A stretch of 25,922 nt of DNA from JACVRW01 sp035705985 (GTDB lineage Bacteria > Actinomycetota > Thermoleophilia > Solirubrobacterales > Thermoleophilaceae). The number at the start of each line of letters is the position of its first letter. The stretch's first letter is position 1. The stretch covers positions 1-25,922 of the forward strand of contig DASSVP010000212.1 of NCBI GenBank assembly GCA_035705985.1, in the 5' to 3' direction. The position numbers were made by a program, and so were the translations under genes. Under the pieces are notes generated by a model that worked only from the letters and a program-made list of their open reading frames with translations, searched no databases and was not told the origin of the DNA. This document shows, piece by piece, positions 14,374 to 20,374 of this stretch.

Positions 14374-14649
14374 ATGAGCACGATCAAGATCCCCCCGGTC
14401 CTCCGGGGCTCGGTTGGCGGCGCCAAGGAGGTCGAGGTTTCCGGTCAGAACGTGGGCGAGGTCCTGCGCGCACTGGCCGACCAGCACCCGGCGACCGAGT
14501 CGCAGCTCTTCTCCGAGGACGGCGAGCTGAACCGCTACGTGAACGTCTACCTGAACGACGAGGACGTCCGGGTGCTCGACGGCCTCGACACGAGCGTGTC
14601 CGATCGCGACACGGTCGTGATCCTGCCGGCGATGGCCGGCGGCCGCTGA
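14374..14649 (+). CDS. cysO: CysO-like ubiquitin-fold sulfur carrier protein
   Basis: 91-residue MoaD/ThiS-fold carrier. It matches mycobacterial CysO along its length: KIPPVLRGSVGGAKEVEVSG, then NRYVNVYLNDEDVRVLDGLD and VVILPAMAGG. CysO thiocarboxylate gives its sulfur to an O-phosphoserine-derived intermediate on CysM; Mec then releases cysteine. Activating enzyme, CysM and Mec are all in this window. Unusually the protein ends Gly-Gly-Arg, with one residue after the diglycine that must be the C-terminus for adenylation; a processing step would be needed. The frame and stop are unambiguous (GGC GGC CGC TGA). A TAGGCT made from the upstream stop codon lies 12 nt before the ATG. Confidence 0.9.
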   Translation: MSTIKIPPVLRGSVGGAKEVEVSGQNVGEVLRALADQHPATESQLFSEDGELNRYVNVYLNDEDVRVLDGLDTSVSDRDTVVILPAMAGGR

Positions 14650-14841
14650 AGGTCCGCCGCGCGACCGAGGCGGACGCCGACGCGATCGGCGCCGTCTGGA
14701 CGGAATCGGCCCGCGCCGGGTTAAGCGACCTGCTCCCGCAGCGCCTTCTACGAGCGCGCCGGCTTCGCGCGCGACGGCAGAGAGCGCACCGAGGAGGTCT
14801 GGCGCCACGTCCCCGAGGTGCGCCACCGGCGTAGCCTCTGA
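14646..14841 (+). pseudogene. Remnant of a GNAT acetyltransferase gene with a large internal deletion
   Basis: The gap between cysO and the cupin gene holds the two ends of a GNAT gene. From 14649 one frame reads KVRRATEADADAIGAVWTES, the usual N-terminal strand and helix of a GNAT protein. From 14740, in another frame, the sequence reads SAFYERAGFARDG, then EEVWRHVPEVRHRRSL and a stop at 14841, the usual GNAT C-terminus. About 100 residues, including the acetyl-CoA loop, are missing between them and the frame changes at the join near 14736. No good start codon remains (CTG overlapping the cysO stop). The gene is therefore dead. Confidence 0.75.
14832..14837 (+). promoter_or_regulatory. Candidate -10 element (TAGCCT) for the cupin gene
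   Basis: TAGCCT, 9 nt before the ATG at 14847, lying inside the GNAT remnant. Same type of element as at other starts in the window; weak alone. Confidence 0.3.
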
Positions 14842-14846
14842 GCGCG

Positions 14847-15209
14847 ATGCGAATCGAGAACCTGGAGCGCGTGGACGCGTTCACGACGAAGGACGGCTCG
14901 GAGATCCGCGAGCTGGCCGGGATCCCGACGGGCAACGCGGAGAGGCAGAGCCTCGCCGAGGCGACGGTGCCCGCCGGCGCCGAGACCGAGGAGCACTACC
15001 ACGGCGTGACCGAGGAGATCTACTTCTTCACGAGCGGGAGCGGCCGGATGCGTCTCGGCGACGAGGAGAGCGAGGTGACCGCGGGCGACACCGTCGTGAT
15101 CCCGCCCGGCGTCCCCCACAAGCTCTGGAACACCGGCGCCGATCCGCTGAAGCTGCTCTGCTGCTGCGCACCGCCGTACTCGCACGACGACACGTATCTG
15201 ACCTCCTGA
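14847..15209 (+). CDS. Single-domain cupin protein
   Basis: 120-residue small beta-barrel protein. Cupin motif 1 is visible as EEHYHGVTEEIYFFTSGSGRMRLG, providing His, His and Glu metal ligands, and motif 2 as GDTVVIPPGVPHKLWNTG with the last histidine. Such single cupins include dioxygenases, isomerases and sugar-binding proteins, and sequence does not fix the reaction here. The end CCCAPPYSHDDTYL (three adjacent cysteines, then the common PPYSHDDT tail) resembles many bacterial cupins of unknown role. The start is 5 nt after the GNAT remnant; the stop overlaps the next gene by one base (TGATG). Confidence 0.8.
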   Translation: MRIENLERVDAFTTKDGSEIRELAGIPTGNAERQSLAEATVPAGAETEEHYHGVTEEIYFFTSGSGRMRLGDEESEVTAGDTVVIPPGVPHKLWNTGADPLKLLCCCAPPYSHDDTYLTS

Positions 15210-17332
15210 TGAGCGTCCGCGCCCGGCAGGCCTGCGCTCGCGCTCTTGTCGGCGCCGCGTCGCTCCTGCTCGTCCTCGCCCTGGTCGCCGGCTACGCGAG
15301 ACGCGCAGCTTTCGACTCCGAGCAGTTCTCGAACCGAGCCACCGCGGCGCTGCGCGACGACAGCGTGCGGGCCGTGCTCGCCCAGCGGATCACCGACGAC
15401 GTGGTCCTCGAGCGGCAGGCGGACCTCCTCGCGGCGCGGCCGATCATCGAGTCCGTCGCATCCGTGGTGGTCGGGAGCAACGCCTTCACCGGCCTCTTCA
15501 GGAGCGCAGTGCGCGATGTCCACCGCTCCGTCTTCGAGCGCGACCGCGACACGGTGACGCTCGCCGTCACGGATGTCGGCACGTTGCTCGCGGCAGCGCT
15601 CCAGCAGCTGCGGCCCTCCCTTGCCGCCAAGGTCGAGTCGACCGGCAGAGCCGAAGTGCTCAGGCGCGACATCGGCGCGGTCACCGGCGACCTGGCGCGG
15701 GTCGCCGACAAGGTGCGCCTGCTGTCCGTGATCCTGCTCGTCCTGTCGATCCTGCTCGCCGCGGCGGCCCTGGCGATCGCCCCGGACCGGCGTGGCACCG
15801 TAGTCGAACTGGGCGTCGGCATCGCCGCGGGCGGCGTCGTGCTGATCGTCGCCTATGCCGTAGCGCGCTCACTGGCCCTCGATCCGCTCGAGCAGCCGCA
15901 GGACCGGGCGGCGGCCGGCGCGGTCTGGGACGCGTTCCTCGGCGACCTTAGGACGGCGAGCCTGATCCTGGCCGGCTCGGGCGCGGTGATCGCCGCGTCC
16001 GCGGCGTCGATGCTGAAGCCCGTCGACATCGGCCCGCCGCTTCGACGCGCGGCCGCATGGATCACGACGGACCCGAGGCGCCCGGCGCTTCGCGCGGTCA
16101 GGGGCGTGGTCCTCGTGGGAGCCGGCGTGATCGTGATCGTCGCCCGCGAGGCGGTCATCCAACTGCTGTTCACGCTCATCGGCGTCTACCTGATCTACGA
16201 AGGGGTGAGCGCGATCCTCCGGCTCGTCTACCGCGCCCCGGCCGGCGAGCGTCGCTCCGTTCCCGCGCGACGCCTCAGAGGGCGTCACGTCGTGGCTCCG
16301 CTGCTCGCGACGGCGCTGATCGCGGCCGCGATCGCCGTCTTCCTCGGCTCCGGGGGAGTGACCACCGCCGCGCCCGCGAGGGGTGGCGCCTGCAACGGCC
16401 ACGATGCCCTCTGCGACCGGCCTCTGGACGAGGTCGCGCTGCCGGCTACGCACAACTCCATGTCGGTGCCGCTTCCCGGCTGGTACTCGTCGGCACACGA
16501 GGCGCCGGTTGCCGACCAGCTTGCTGACGGCATCCGCGGCCTGCTGATCGACACGCATTACGCGGACCGGCTCGCGAGCGGCAGGCTGCGGACCCACTTC
16601 GGAAGCCGGGAGGAGCTGCGCCGGCGCGCGGGACAGGACGGCGTGAGCCCGGACGCGGTCGACGCGGCGCTCCGCACGCGGGAGCGACTCGGCTTCCGGG
16701 GCGAGGGCGAGCGTGGCATGTATCTCTGCCACAGCTTCTGCGAGCTGGGCGGCACCCCGCTCGGGGACGTGTTGGACGACATCCACGACTTCCTCGTCTC
16801 CCACCCGGAGGAGGTCGTCGTGATCGTCAACCAGGACTACGTTACCCCGGAGGACTTCGTGGCCGCCGCCAGGGATGCCGGCCTGGAGGAGTTCGCCTAC
16901 CGCGGGCCCACGAAGGGTGCCTGGCCCACACTCCGCCAGATGATCGACCGCGGCCAGCGGGCGGTCTTCCTGGCGGAGAACCACGCCGGCGCGGCGCCGT
17001 GGTACCACCTGGCGTACGAGAGCATCACCGAGGAGACGCCCTACTCGTTCTCGAGGGTCGCCCAGCTCATCGACCCCGCGAGCCTCGCGGCGAGCTGCGA
17101 GCCGAACCGAGGGCCTGAGGGGGCGCCGTTCTTCCTCGCGAACCACTGGATCACCACCGACCCGGTGCCGCTCCCTTCCCAGGCGGAGAAGGTGAACGCC
17201 TACGAGCCGCTGCTCGCTCGCATGCGGGAGTGCGGGAGTCGGCGCAGACAGCTCCCGAACCTGGTCGCGGTCAACTTCTACCGCCGGGGAGATCTCTTCC
17301 GCGTCGTGGACACGCTGAACGGCGTGCAGTAG
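15209..17332 (+). CDS. Membrane protein with C-terminal PLC-like (PI-PLC X) phosphodiesterase domain
   Basis: 707-residue protein. Residues 1-385 hold about six or seven hydrophobic helices (about 12-30, 171-191, 200-220, 248-268, 298-330, 362-380), with a soluble stretch between the first two. Residues 395-707 form a phosphatidylinositol-PLC X-like TIM barrel, probably outside the membrane: ALPATHNSMS with His415, GIRGLLIDTHY (Asp448, His450), YLCHSFCELG (His508), then FLVSHPEEVVVIVNQD and AVFLAENHAG. The histidine pair is placed as in catalytic PLC X domains, but the calcium-binding and specificity residues cannot be judged. The natural substrate is unknown. It starts by a one-base overlap with the cupin stop and ends 26 nt before cysM. 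Confidence 0.8.
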   Translation: MSVRARQACARALVGAASLLLVLALVAGYARRAAFDSEQFSNRATAALRDDSVRAVLAQRITDDVVLERQADLLAARPIIESVASVVVGSNAFTGLFRSAVRDVHRSVFERDRDTVTLAVTDVGTLLAAALQQLRPSLAAKVESTGRAEVLRRDIGAVTGDLARVADKVRLLSVILLVLSILLAAAALAIAPDRRGTVVELGVGIAAGGVVLIVAYAVARSLALDPLEQPQDRAAAGAVWDAFLGDLRTASLILAGSGAVIAASAASMLKPVDIGPPLRRAAAWITTDPRRPALRAVRGVVLVGAGVIVIVAREAVIQLLFTLIGVYLIYEGVSAILRLVYRAPAGERRSVPARRLRGRHVVAPLLATALIAAAIAVFLGSGGVTTAAPARGGACNGHDALCDRPLDEVALPATHNSMSVPLPGWYSSAHEAPVADQLADGIRGLLIDTHYADRLASGRLRTHFGSREELRRRAGQDGVSPDAVDAALRTRERLGFRGEGERGMYLCHSFCELGGTPLGDVLDDIHDFLVSHPEEVVVIVNQDYVTPEDFVAAARDAGLEEFAYRGPTKGAWPTLRQMIDRGQRAVFLAENHAGAAPWYHLAYESITEETPYSFSRVAQLIDPASLAASCEPNRGPEGAPFFLANHWITTDPVPLPSQAEKVNAYEPLLARMRECGSRRRQLPNLVAVNFYRRGDLFRVVDTLNGVQ

Positions 17333-17344
17333 GCGCTGGCGGCA

Positions 17345-17360
17345 CTACACTTTTTGAAGT
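17345..17360 (+). promoter_or_regulatory. Sulfur-gene motif copy 2: CTACACTTTTTGAAGT, at the cysM start
   Basis: One base different from the copy at 13121-13136. With the following G it forms CACTT-N4-AAGTG; the last bases belong to the GTG start of cysM at 17359. TACACT (17346-17351) lies 7 nt before that GTG and would fit a -10 of a leaderless transcript. Confidence 0.55.
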
Positions 17361-18336
17361 GATCGACCCGCTCCTCGACAACAGGCCGTGCGGGGGCAAG
17401 TACGGCGACATCGTCGCGGCGATCGGCAACACGCCGCTGGTCGAGCTACGCCGGCTCAGCCCCAAGCCCGGTGTTCGCATCTACGCGAAGCTCGAGAGCT
17501 ACAACCCGACCGGGTCGGTGAAGGACCGGGTCGCGCGCTCGATGATCGAGCGGGCCGAGGAGGACGGGCTCATCCGCCCGGGTCAGACGATCCTCGAGCC
17601 CACCTCCGGCAACACGGGCATCTCGCTCGCGATGATCTGCCGCCGCAAGGGCTATCCGCTCCAGGTGGTCATGCCGGACAACGTCACCTCCGAGCGCACC
17701 CATCTGCTCAGGATGTACGGCGCGGAGATCGTCCCCTCGCCGGGCGCGCAGGGCTCGAACGGCGCCGTGGCAATGGCCCTCGAGCTCGCGGAGACGGACT
17801 CGAGCTACTACATGCCGTACCAGTACGGCAACCAGGCGAACCCCGATGCGCACTACAACGGCACCGCCGTCGAGATCCTCGAGGAGCTCGACAGCGTCGC
17901 GGCGTTCGTGGCGGGCCTCGGCACCGGGGGCACGCTCATGGGCAACGCCCGCCGCTTCAAGGAGGAGGACCCGGACACGCTGATTGTGGCCGCCGAGCCG
18001 CTCCAGGGCGAGCTCGTGCAGGGCCTCCGGTCGCTGGAGGACGGCTACATCCCGCCGATCATCGACCTCTCCCTGCTCGACCGGAAGATCTTCGTGTCGA
18101 ACCGCGACGCGGTCGTCTGGACGAAGAAGCTGCTCGACGAGGAGGGTCTCTTCTGTGGCGTCTCCACCGGCGCGATCGCGTCGATCTGCGTCCGCGTTGC
18201 GAGCGACCTCGACGAGGGCAACGTCGTCTTCGTCGCGCCGGACGACGGATGGAAGTACCTGAGCTCGGGCGTCTACAACAAGACGGTCGAGCAGCTCGAG
18301 GAGGAAGGCGTCCTCGAGACCGGCTCCTTCTGGTAG
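17359..18336 (+). CDS. cysM: Cysteine synthase CysM (CysO-dependent type)
   Basis: 325-residue PLP enzyme. It resembles M. tuberculosis CysM, which joins O-phosphoserine with CysO-thiocarboxylate: AIGNTPLVELRRLSP, PLP lysine Lys55 in NPTGSVKDR, TSGNTGISLAM (phosphate and substrate loop), YQYGNQANPDAHYNGT, GLGTGGTLMGNARRF, and the C-terminal DGWKYLSSGVY with a tail ending SFW. Arg224 in GLRSLEDGY sits where mycobacterial CysM has Arg220, which recognises phosphoserine. The GTG at 17359 is the only sensible start; it gives 14 residues before the conserved KYGDIVAAIGNTPL. It is separated from cysO by three loci but on the same strand. A general CysK role is less likely. Confidence 0.9.
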   Translation: MIDPLLDNRPCGGKYGDIVAAIGNTPLVELRRLSPKPGVRIYAKLESYNPTGSVKDRVARSMIERAEEDGLIRPGQTILEPTSGNTGISLAMICRRKGYPLQVVMPDNVTSERTHLLRMYGAEIVPSPGAQGSNGAVAMALELAETDSSYYMPYQYGNQANPDAHYNGTAVEILEELDSVAAFVAGLGTGGTLMGNARRFKEEDPDTLIVAAEPLQGELVQGLRSLEDGYIPPIIDLSLLDRKIFVSNRDAVVWTKKLLDEEGLFCGVSTGAIASICVRVASDLDEGNVVFVAPDDGWKYLSSGVYNKTVEQLEEEGVLETGSFW

Positions 18337-18346
18337 CGAGCGTCCG

Positions 18347-18565
18347 CTAGGAGTCGACGCGCGCGTCCGCGCGGTGCCGCTCGGTGCGGACGACCGGCTC
18401 GTCGTACGGGTCGTCGTCGTCGGCGGTGAGCGACTGCTTCAGCTCGCGCATCCCGCGCCCGACCGAGCGCGCCGCCTCCGGCAGCTTCTGCGGCCCGAGC
18501 ACGATCAGCGCGACCACGAGGATCACCATCAGCTCGAGCGGGCCGGGTGCGGAGATGAAACCCAT
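18347..18565 (-). CDS. tatA: Sec-independent translocase protein TatA
   Basis: 72-residue protein of the twin-arginine export pore. Short N-terminal stretch, one transmembrane helix (about residues 11-23, LMVILVVALIVLG), hinge GPQKLPEAARSVG and an amphipathic helix (GMRELKQSL), followed by an acidic tail with DDDDPYDEP. This layout is the TatA/TatE pattern; TatB would normally be longer. It ends 10 nt from the convergent cysM stop and starts 9 nt after a ferritin-like gene, with a Tat-signal lipoprotein gene one further upstream. TatC is not in the window. Confidence 0.88.
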   Translation of the reverse strand: MGFISAPGPLELMVILVVALIVLGPQKLPEAARSVGRGMRELKQSLTADDDDPYDEPVVRTERHRADARVDS

Positions 18566-18571
18566 GTCACC

Positions 18572-18577
18572 AGACTA
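18572..18577 (-). promoter_or_regulatory. Candidate -10 element (TAGTCT) for tatA
   Basis: Minus-strand TAGTCT with a 6-nt spacer to the ATG at 18565. Its TAG is the stop codon of the ferritin-like gene. It would let tatA be expressed independently of the upstream genes. Confidence 0.38.
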
Positions 18578-18991
18578 GTCCACTATCAGGAACTCGCCCA
18601 GCGATTGGCGCAGCGCGACCCCGTGCGCCGCCTCGCAGGCGAGGATCGAGCCGAGCGGCTGGCGGAGGCGCTCGTCGCGCATCGCGGCCGACGCGGCGAC
18701 GTACGCGTCGGCCGCCGCCCGCTCGAGCCGCGCCGCGAAGCGCGCGAACTCGGACGGGCTTCGGAGCGCGGCCGTGAGCTCCGGCGAGGGCACCGTGGCA
18801 CGCGGGTTCCGCTCCGACCCCGCCAGGGCGCGCCGCAGGGCGGCCGCGTGCTCGCGCTCGTGCTCCAGGAGCAGCTCGCCGAGAGCGGGCTCGATCGCGT
18901 CCCTTCGAAGGCCGGCCTCATAGGCCGCGACCAGGCGCTCCTCGATGGCCAGCAGGCGCTCCAGCCGCTCGGCGTCCGTGCGCTCCGGCAT
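18575..18991 (-). CDS. Ferritin-like domain protein (cytoplasmic)
   Basis: 138-residue all-helical protein that resembles the ferritin-like DUF4439 group. Helices carry repeated Glu/His patterns: LLAIEERLVAAYEAGLRR, LLLEHEREHAAALRRAL, ERAAADAYVAAS and SILACEAAHGVALRQSL. The EREH and EAAH pairs could be iron ligands, but a di-iron site is not proven. No signal peptide is present. The ATG overlaps the stop of the next ferritin-like gene by one base (TGATG), so the two paralogue-like proteins are made together, one inside and one outside the cell. Confidence 0.65.
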   Translation of the reverse strand: MPERTDAERLERLLAIEERLVAAYEAGLRRDAIEPALGELLLEHEREHAAALRRALAGSERNPRATVPSPELTAALRSPSEFARFAARLERAAADAYVAASAAMRDERLRQPLGSILACEAAHGVALRQSLGEFLIVD

Positions 18992-19539
18992 CAGAGCGCC
19001 CCTGTCACGAACGGGCCCTCGGCCACCGGCAGCCCCCGGAGCATCCGCACGATTCCGAGGTGGACGCCCTGTCGCCACGCGATGCCGGCAGCCGTCTCGC
19101 GCTGTCCCTCGAAGGGGAAGTCGGTGAGCGCATCGAGATAGGCGCGCACCTGCCGCTGCTCCAGGTGGTCGGCAAAGCGAAGCGCGTCCTCCGGGCCGCG
19201 GAGGCGCGGGAACGTGCGCGCGTACTCCCCGGGGCTGCGGCCGGGCGGGACCTCGATGCGCTCGCCGGTCATGATGATCTCGAGCTCGCGGGCCATTCGG
19301 TGCTCGTCCTCGCGTATGTCGCGGACCTGGGCGAGCGAGTCGCCGCGGAGCACCTCCTCGCAGGCGCCGTACGCGGACACCGTCGCGCGCTGGAGCGCGA
19401 GCAGCGAGGTGATCAGGGCGGCGCCCGAGCCGGGCTCGGCGCTGCTCGGAGGAGGCGCGTCGCCGCCTCCGCACGAGGCGAGCGCCACCGCGGCCGCGGC
19501 GCCGCCGAGCGCCTCGCGGCGGGTGAGGGAAGGCGCCAT
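18991..19539 (-). CDS. Ferritin-like lipoprotein with a Tat signal
   Basis: 182-residue protein. The N-terminus MAPSLTRREALGGAAAAVAL has a twin-arginine motif (Arg7-Arg8) and a hydrophobic core; ASC (Cys23) is a lipobox, so the mature protein should be lipid-anchored on the outside. The rest is helical and ferritin-like: SLLALQRATVSAYGACEEVL, VRDIREDEHRMARELEIIM, ALRFADHLEQRQVRAYLDAL. Folded metal-containing proteins often use Tat, which fits an iron-binding role, and tatA lies two genes downstream. The ATG at 19539 is chosen because it begins the signal peptide; the frame is open further upstream without signal character. Function is inference. Confidence 0.72.
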   Translation of the reverse strand: MAPSLTRREALGGAAAAVALASCGGGDAPPPSSAEPGSGAALITSLLALQRATVSAYGACEEVLRGDSLAQVRDIREDEHRMARELEIIMTGERIEVPPGRSPGEYARTFPRLRGPEDALRFADHLEQRQVRAYLDALTDFPFEGQRETAAGIAWRQGVHLGIVRMLRGLPVAEGPFVTGAL

Positions 19540-19547
19540 GTGGGCGC

Positions 19548-19557
19548 AGACTAGCCT
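19548..19557. promoter_or_regulatory. Overlapping divergent -10 elements (AGACTAGCCT)
   Basis: TAGCCT (19552-19557, plus) is 7 nt before the Mec GTG at 19565; TAGTCT (19553-19548, minus) is 8 nt before the lipoprotein ATG at 19539. The two share their central TA in a gap of only 25 nt, so polymerase could serve just one direction at a time. Confidence 0.45.
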
Positions 19558-19564
19558 TCGACTC

Positions 19565-19954
19565 GTGAGGATCTCGCGGGCACATTGGGACGCGCTGGTG
19601 GAACACGCGCGCGAGGACGCGCCCAACGAATGCTGCGGCTACCTCAGTGCGAAGAACGGGACCGTCGAGGAGGTCTTCCGGGCCGAGAACCCGCGCAAGT
19701 CGCCCTACGGCTACGAGCTCGACCACAGGAGCCTCTTCGCCGCCAACGAGCTCGACGACGAGGGCTTCGACGTGGGGATCTACCACTCGCATCCGCGCAG
19801 CCCCGCCGAGCCGTCGCAGACGGACATCAACCTGGCCAGCTATCCGCACTGGCGCTACCTGATCGTGTCGCTCGAGAACGAGCCGGTCGTCCGGGTGTGG
19901 CGCATCGCGGACGGGAAGGTGGAGGAGGAGGGGCTGGAGGTTGTCGACTCCTGA
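19565..19954 (+). CDS. mec: Mec-like JAMM/MPN+ metallopeptidase, CysO-cysteine hydrolase
   Basis: 129-residue zinc isopeptidase. The JAMM site is complete: Glu22 in PNECCGYL, and His74-x-His76-(7)-Ser84-(2)-Asp87 in GIYHSHPRSPAEPSQTDI. In mycobacteria Mec cleaves the CysO-cysteine adduct to free cysteine and regenerate CysO. With CysO, CysM and the activating enzyme all nearby, this is the probable role; it might also trim the extra arginine at the CysO C-terminus. The start is the GTG at 19565, only 25 nt from the divergent lipoprotein start, and its 3' end overlaps the DUF2007 gene by 14 nt. Unlike cysO and cysM it has no copy of the ACTT-N4-AAGT motif. Confidence 0.87.
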   Translation: MRISRAHWDALVEHAREDAPNECCGYLSAKNGTVEEVFRAENPRKSPYGYELDHRSLFAANELDDEGFDVGIYHSHPRSPAEPSQTDINLASYPHWRYLIVSLENEPVVRVWRIADGKVEEEGLEVVDS

Positions 19955-20363
19955 CGATGAGCGCCGCCAGAGCGGATCGCTCGACGAGCCGCTGAGCGAG
20001 GCGCACGGCCGCTGGCGCAAGATCGACCCGACGCTCACGGAGGGTGAGCTCGTCCGCGTGGCCGGCGGGCGCAACCAGGCCGAGGCCGAGCTGATCCAGG
20101 GGCTGCTGCTCGAATGGGGCGTTCCCAGCATCCTCCGCCGCAGCGCCGGCTTCGACGTGCCCGACTACCTCGCCGCGGGCCCGCGGGACGTGCTCGTGCC
20201 GGAGGCGGCCGCCGAGACCGCACGCGAGGTGCTGCTCCAGGCGGACCTCGCGCCCACGACCGGCGACGGCCGCGGCCCGCGCCCGCTGGTGGTGGCGGCA
20301 GCGGTAGCCGGCGGCGGCGCGCTCACGGCGCTCCTGGCCTGGCTCACGGCCCAGGGAATGTAG
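19941..20363 (+). CDS. DUF2007-like protein with C-terminal membrane anchor
   Basis: 140-residue protein. Residues 34-100 match the DUF2007 pattern (small ferredoxin-like 'signal transducing' domain): GELVRVAGGRNQAEAELIQG, LLEWGVPSILRRSAGFDVPD and DVLVPEAAAETAREVL. A C-terminal hydrophobic helix (about 115-135, VVAAAVAGGGALTALLAWL) suggests a tail anchor. The TTG at 19941 is taken as start since it is the first start in frame, sits inside the end of mec, and has a GAGGAGGGG stretch about 10 nt before it. DUF2007 function is not known. Co-translation with Mec suggests a link to cysteine synthesis, which is inference only. Confidence 0.68.
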   Translation: MSTPDDERRQSGSLDEPLSEAHGRWRKIDPTLTEGELVRVAGGRNQAEAELIQGLLLEWGVPSILRRSAGFDVPDYLAAGPRDVLVPEAAAETAREVLLQADLAPTTGDGRGPRPLVVAAAVAGGGALTALLAWLTAQGM

Positions 20364-20366
20364 GCT
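20361..20366 (+). promoter_or_regulatory. Candidate -10 element (TAGGCT) for the first acyl-CoA dehydrogenase gene
   Basis: TAGGCT, 8 nt before the ATG at 20375. The TAG is the DUF2007 stop codon. It may separate expression of the two dehydrogenase genes from that of mec. Confidence 0.35.
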
Positions 20367-20374
20367 CCCTCGCC

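Noticed and set aside
14646..14834. A continuous open frame after cysO as an intact small gene
   Set aside because: Only its first 31 codons resemble a protein family (GNAT); the remainder is an Arg-rich shifted frame of the GNAT C-terminus, so it is treated as a remnant.
18334..18349. TAGCG...CGCTA inverted repeat between cysM and tatA as a terminator
   Set aside because: Only five pairs with no T tract, and it overlaps the stop codon and gene end; too weak to call.
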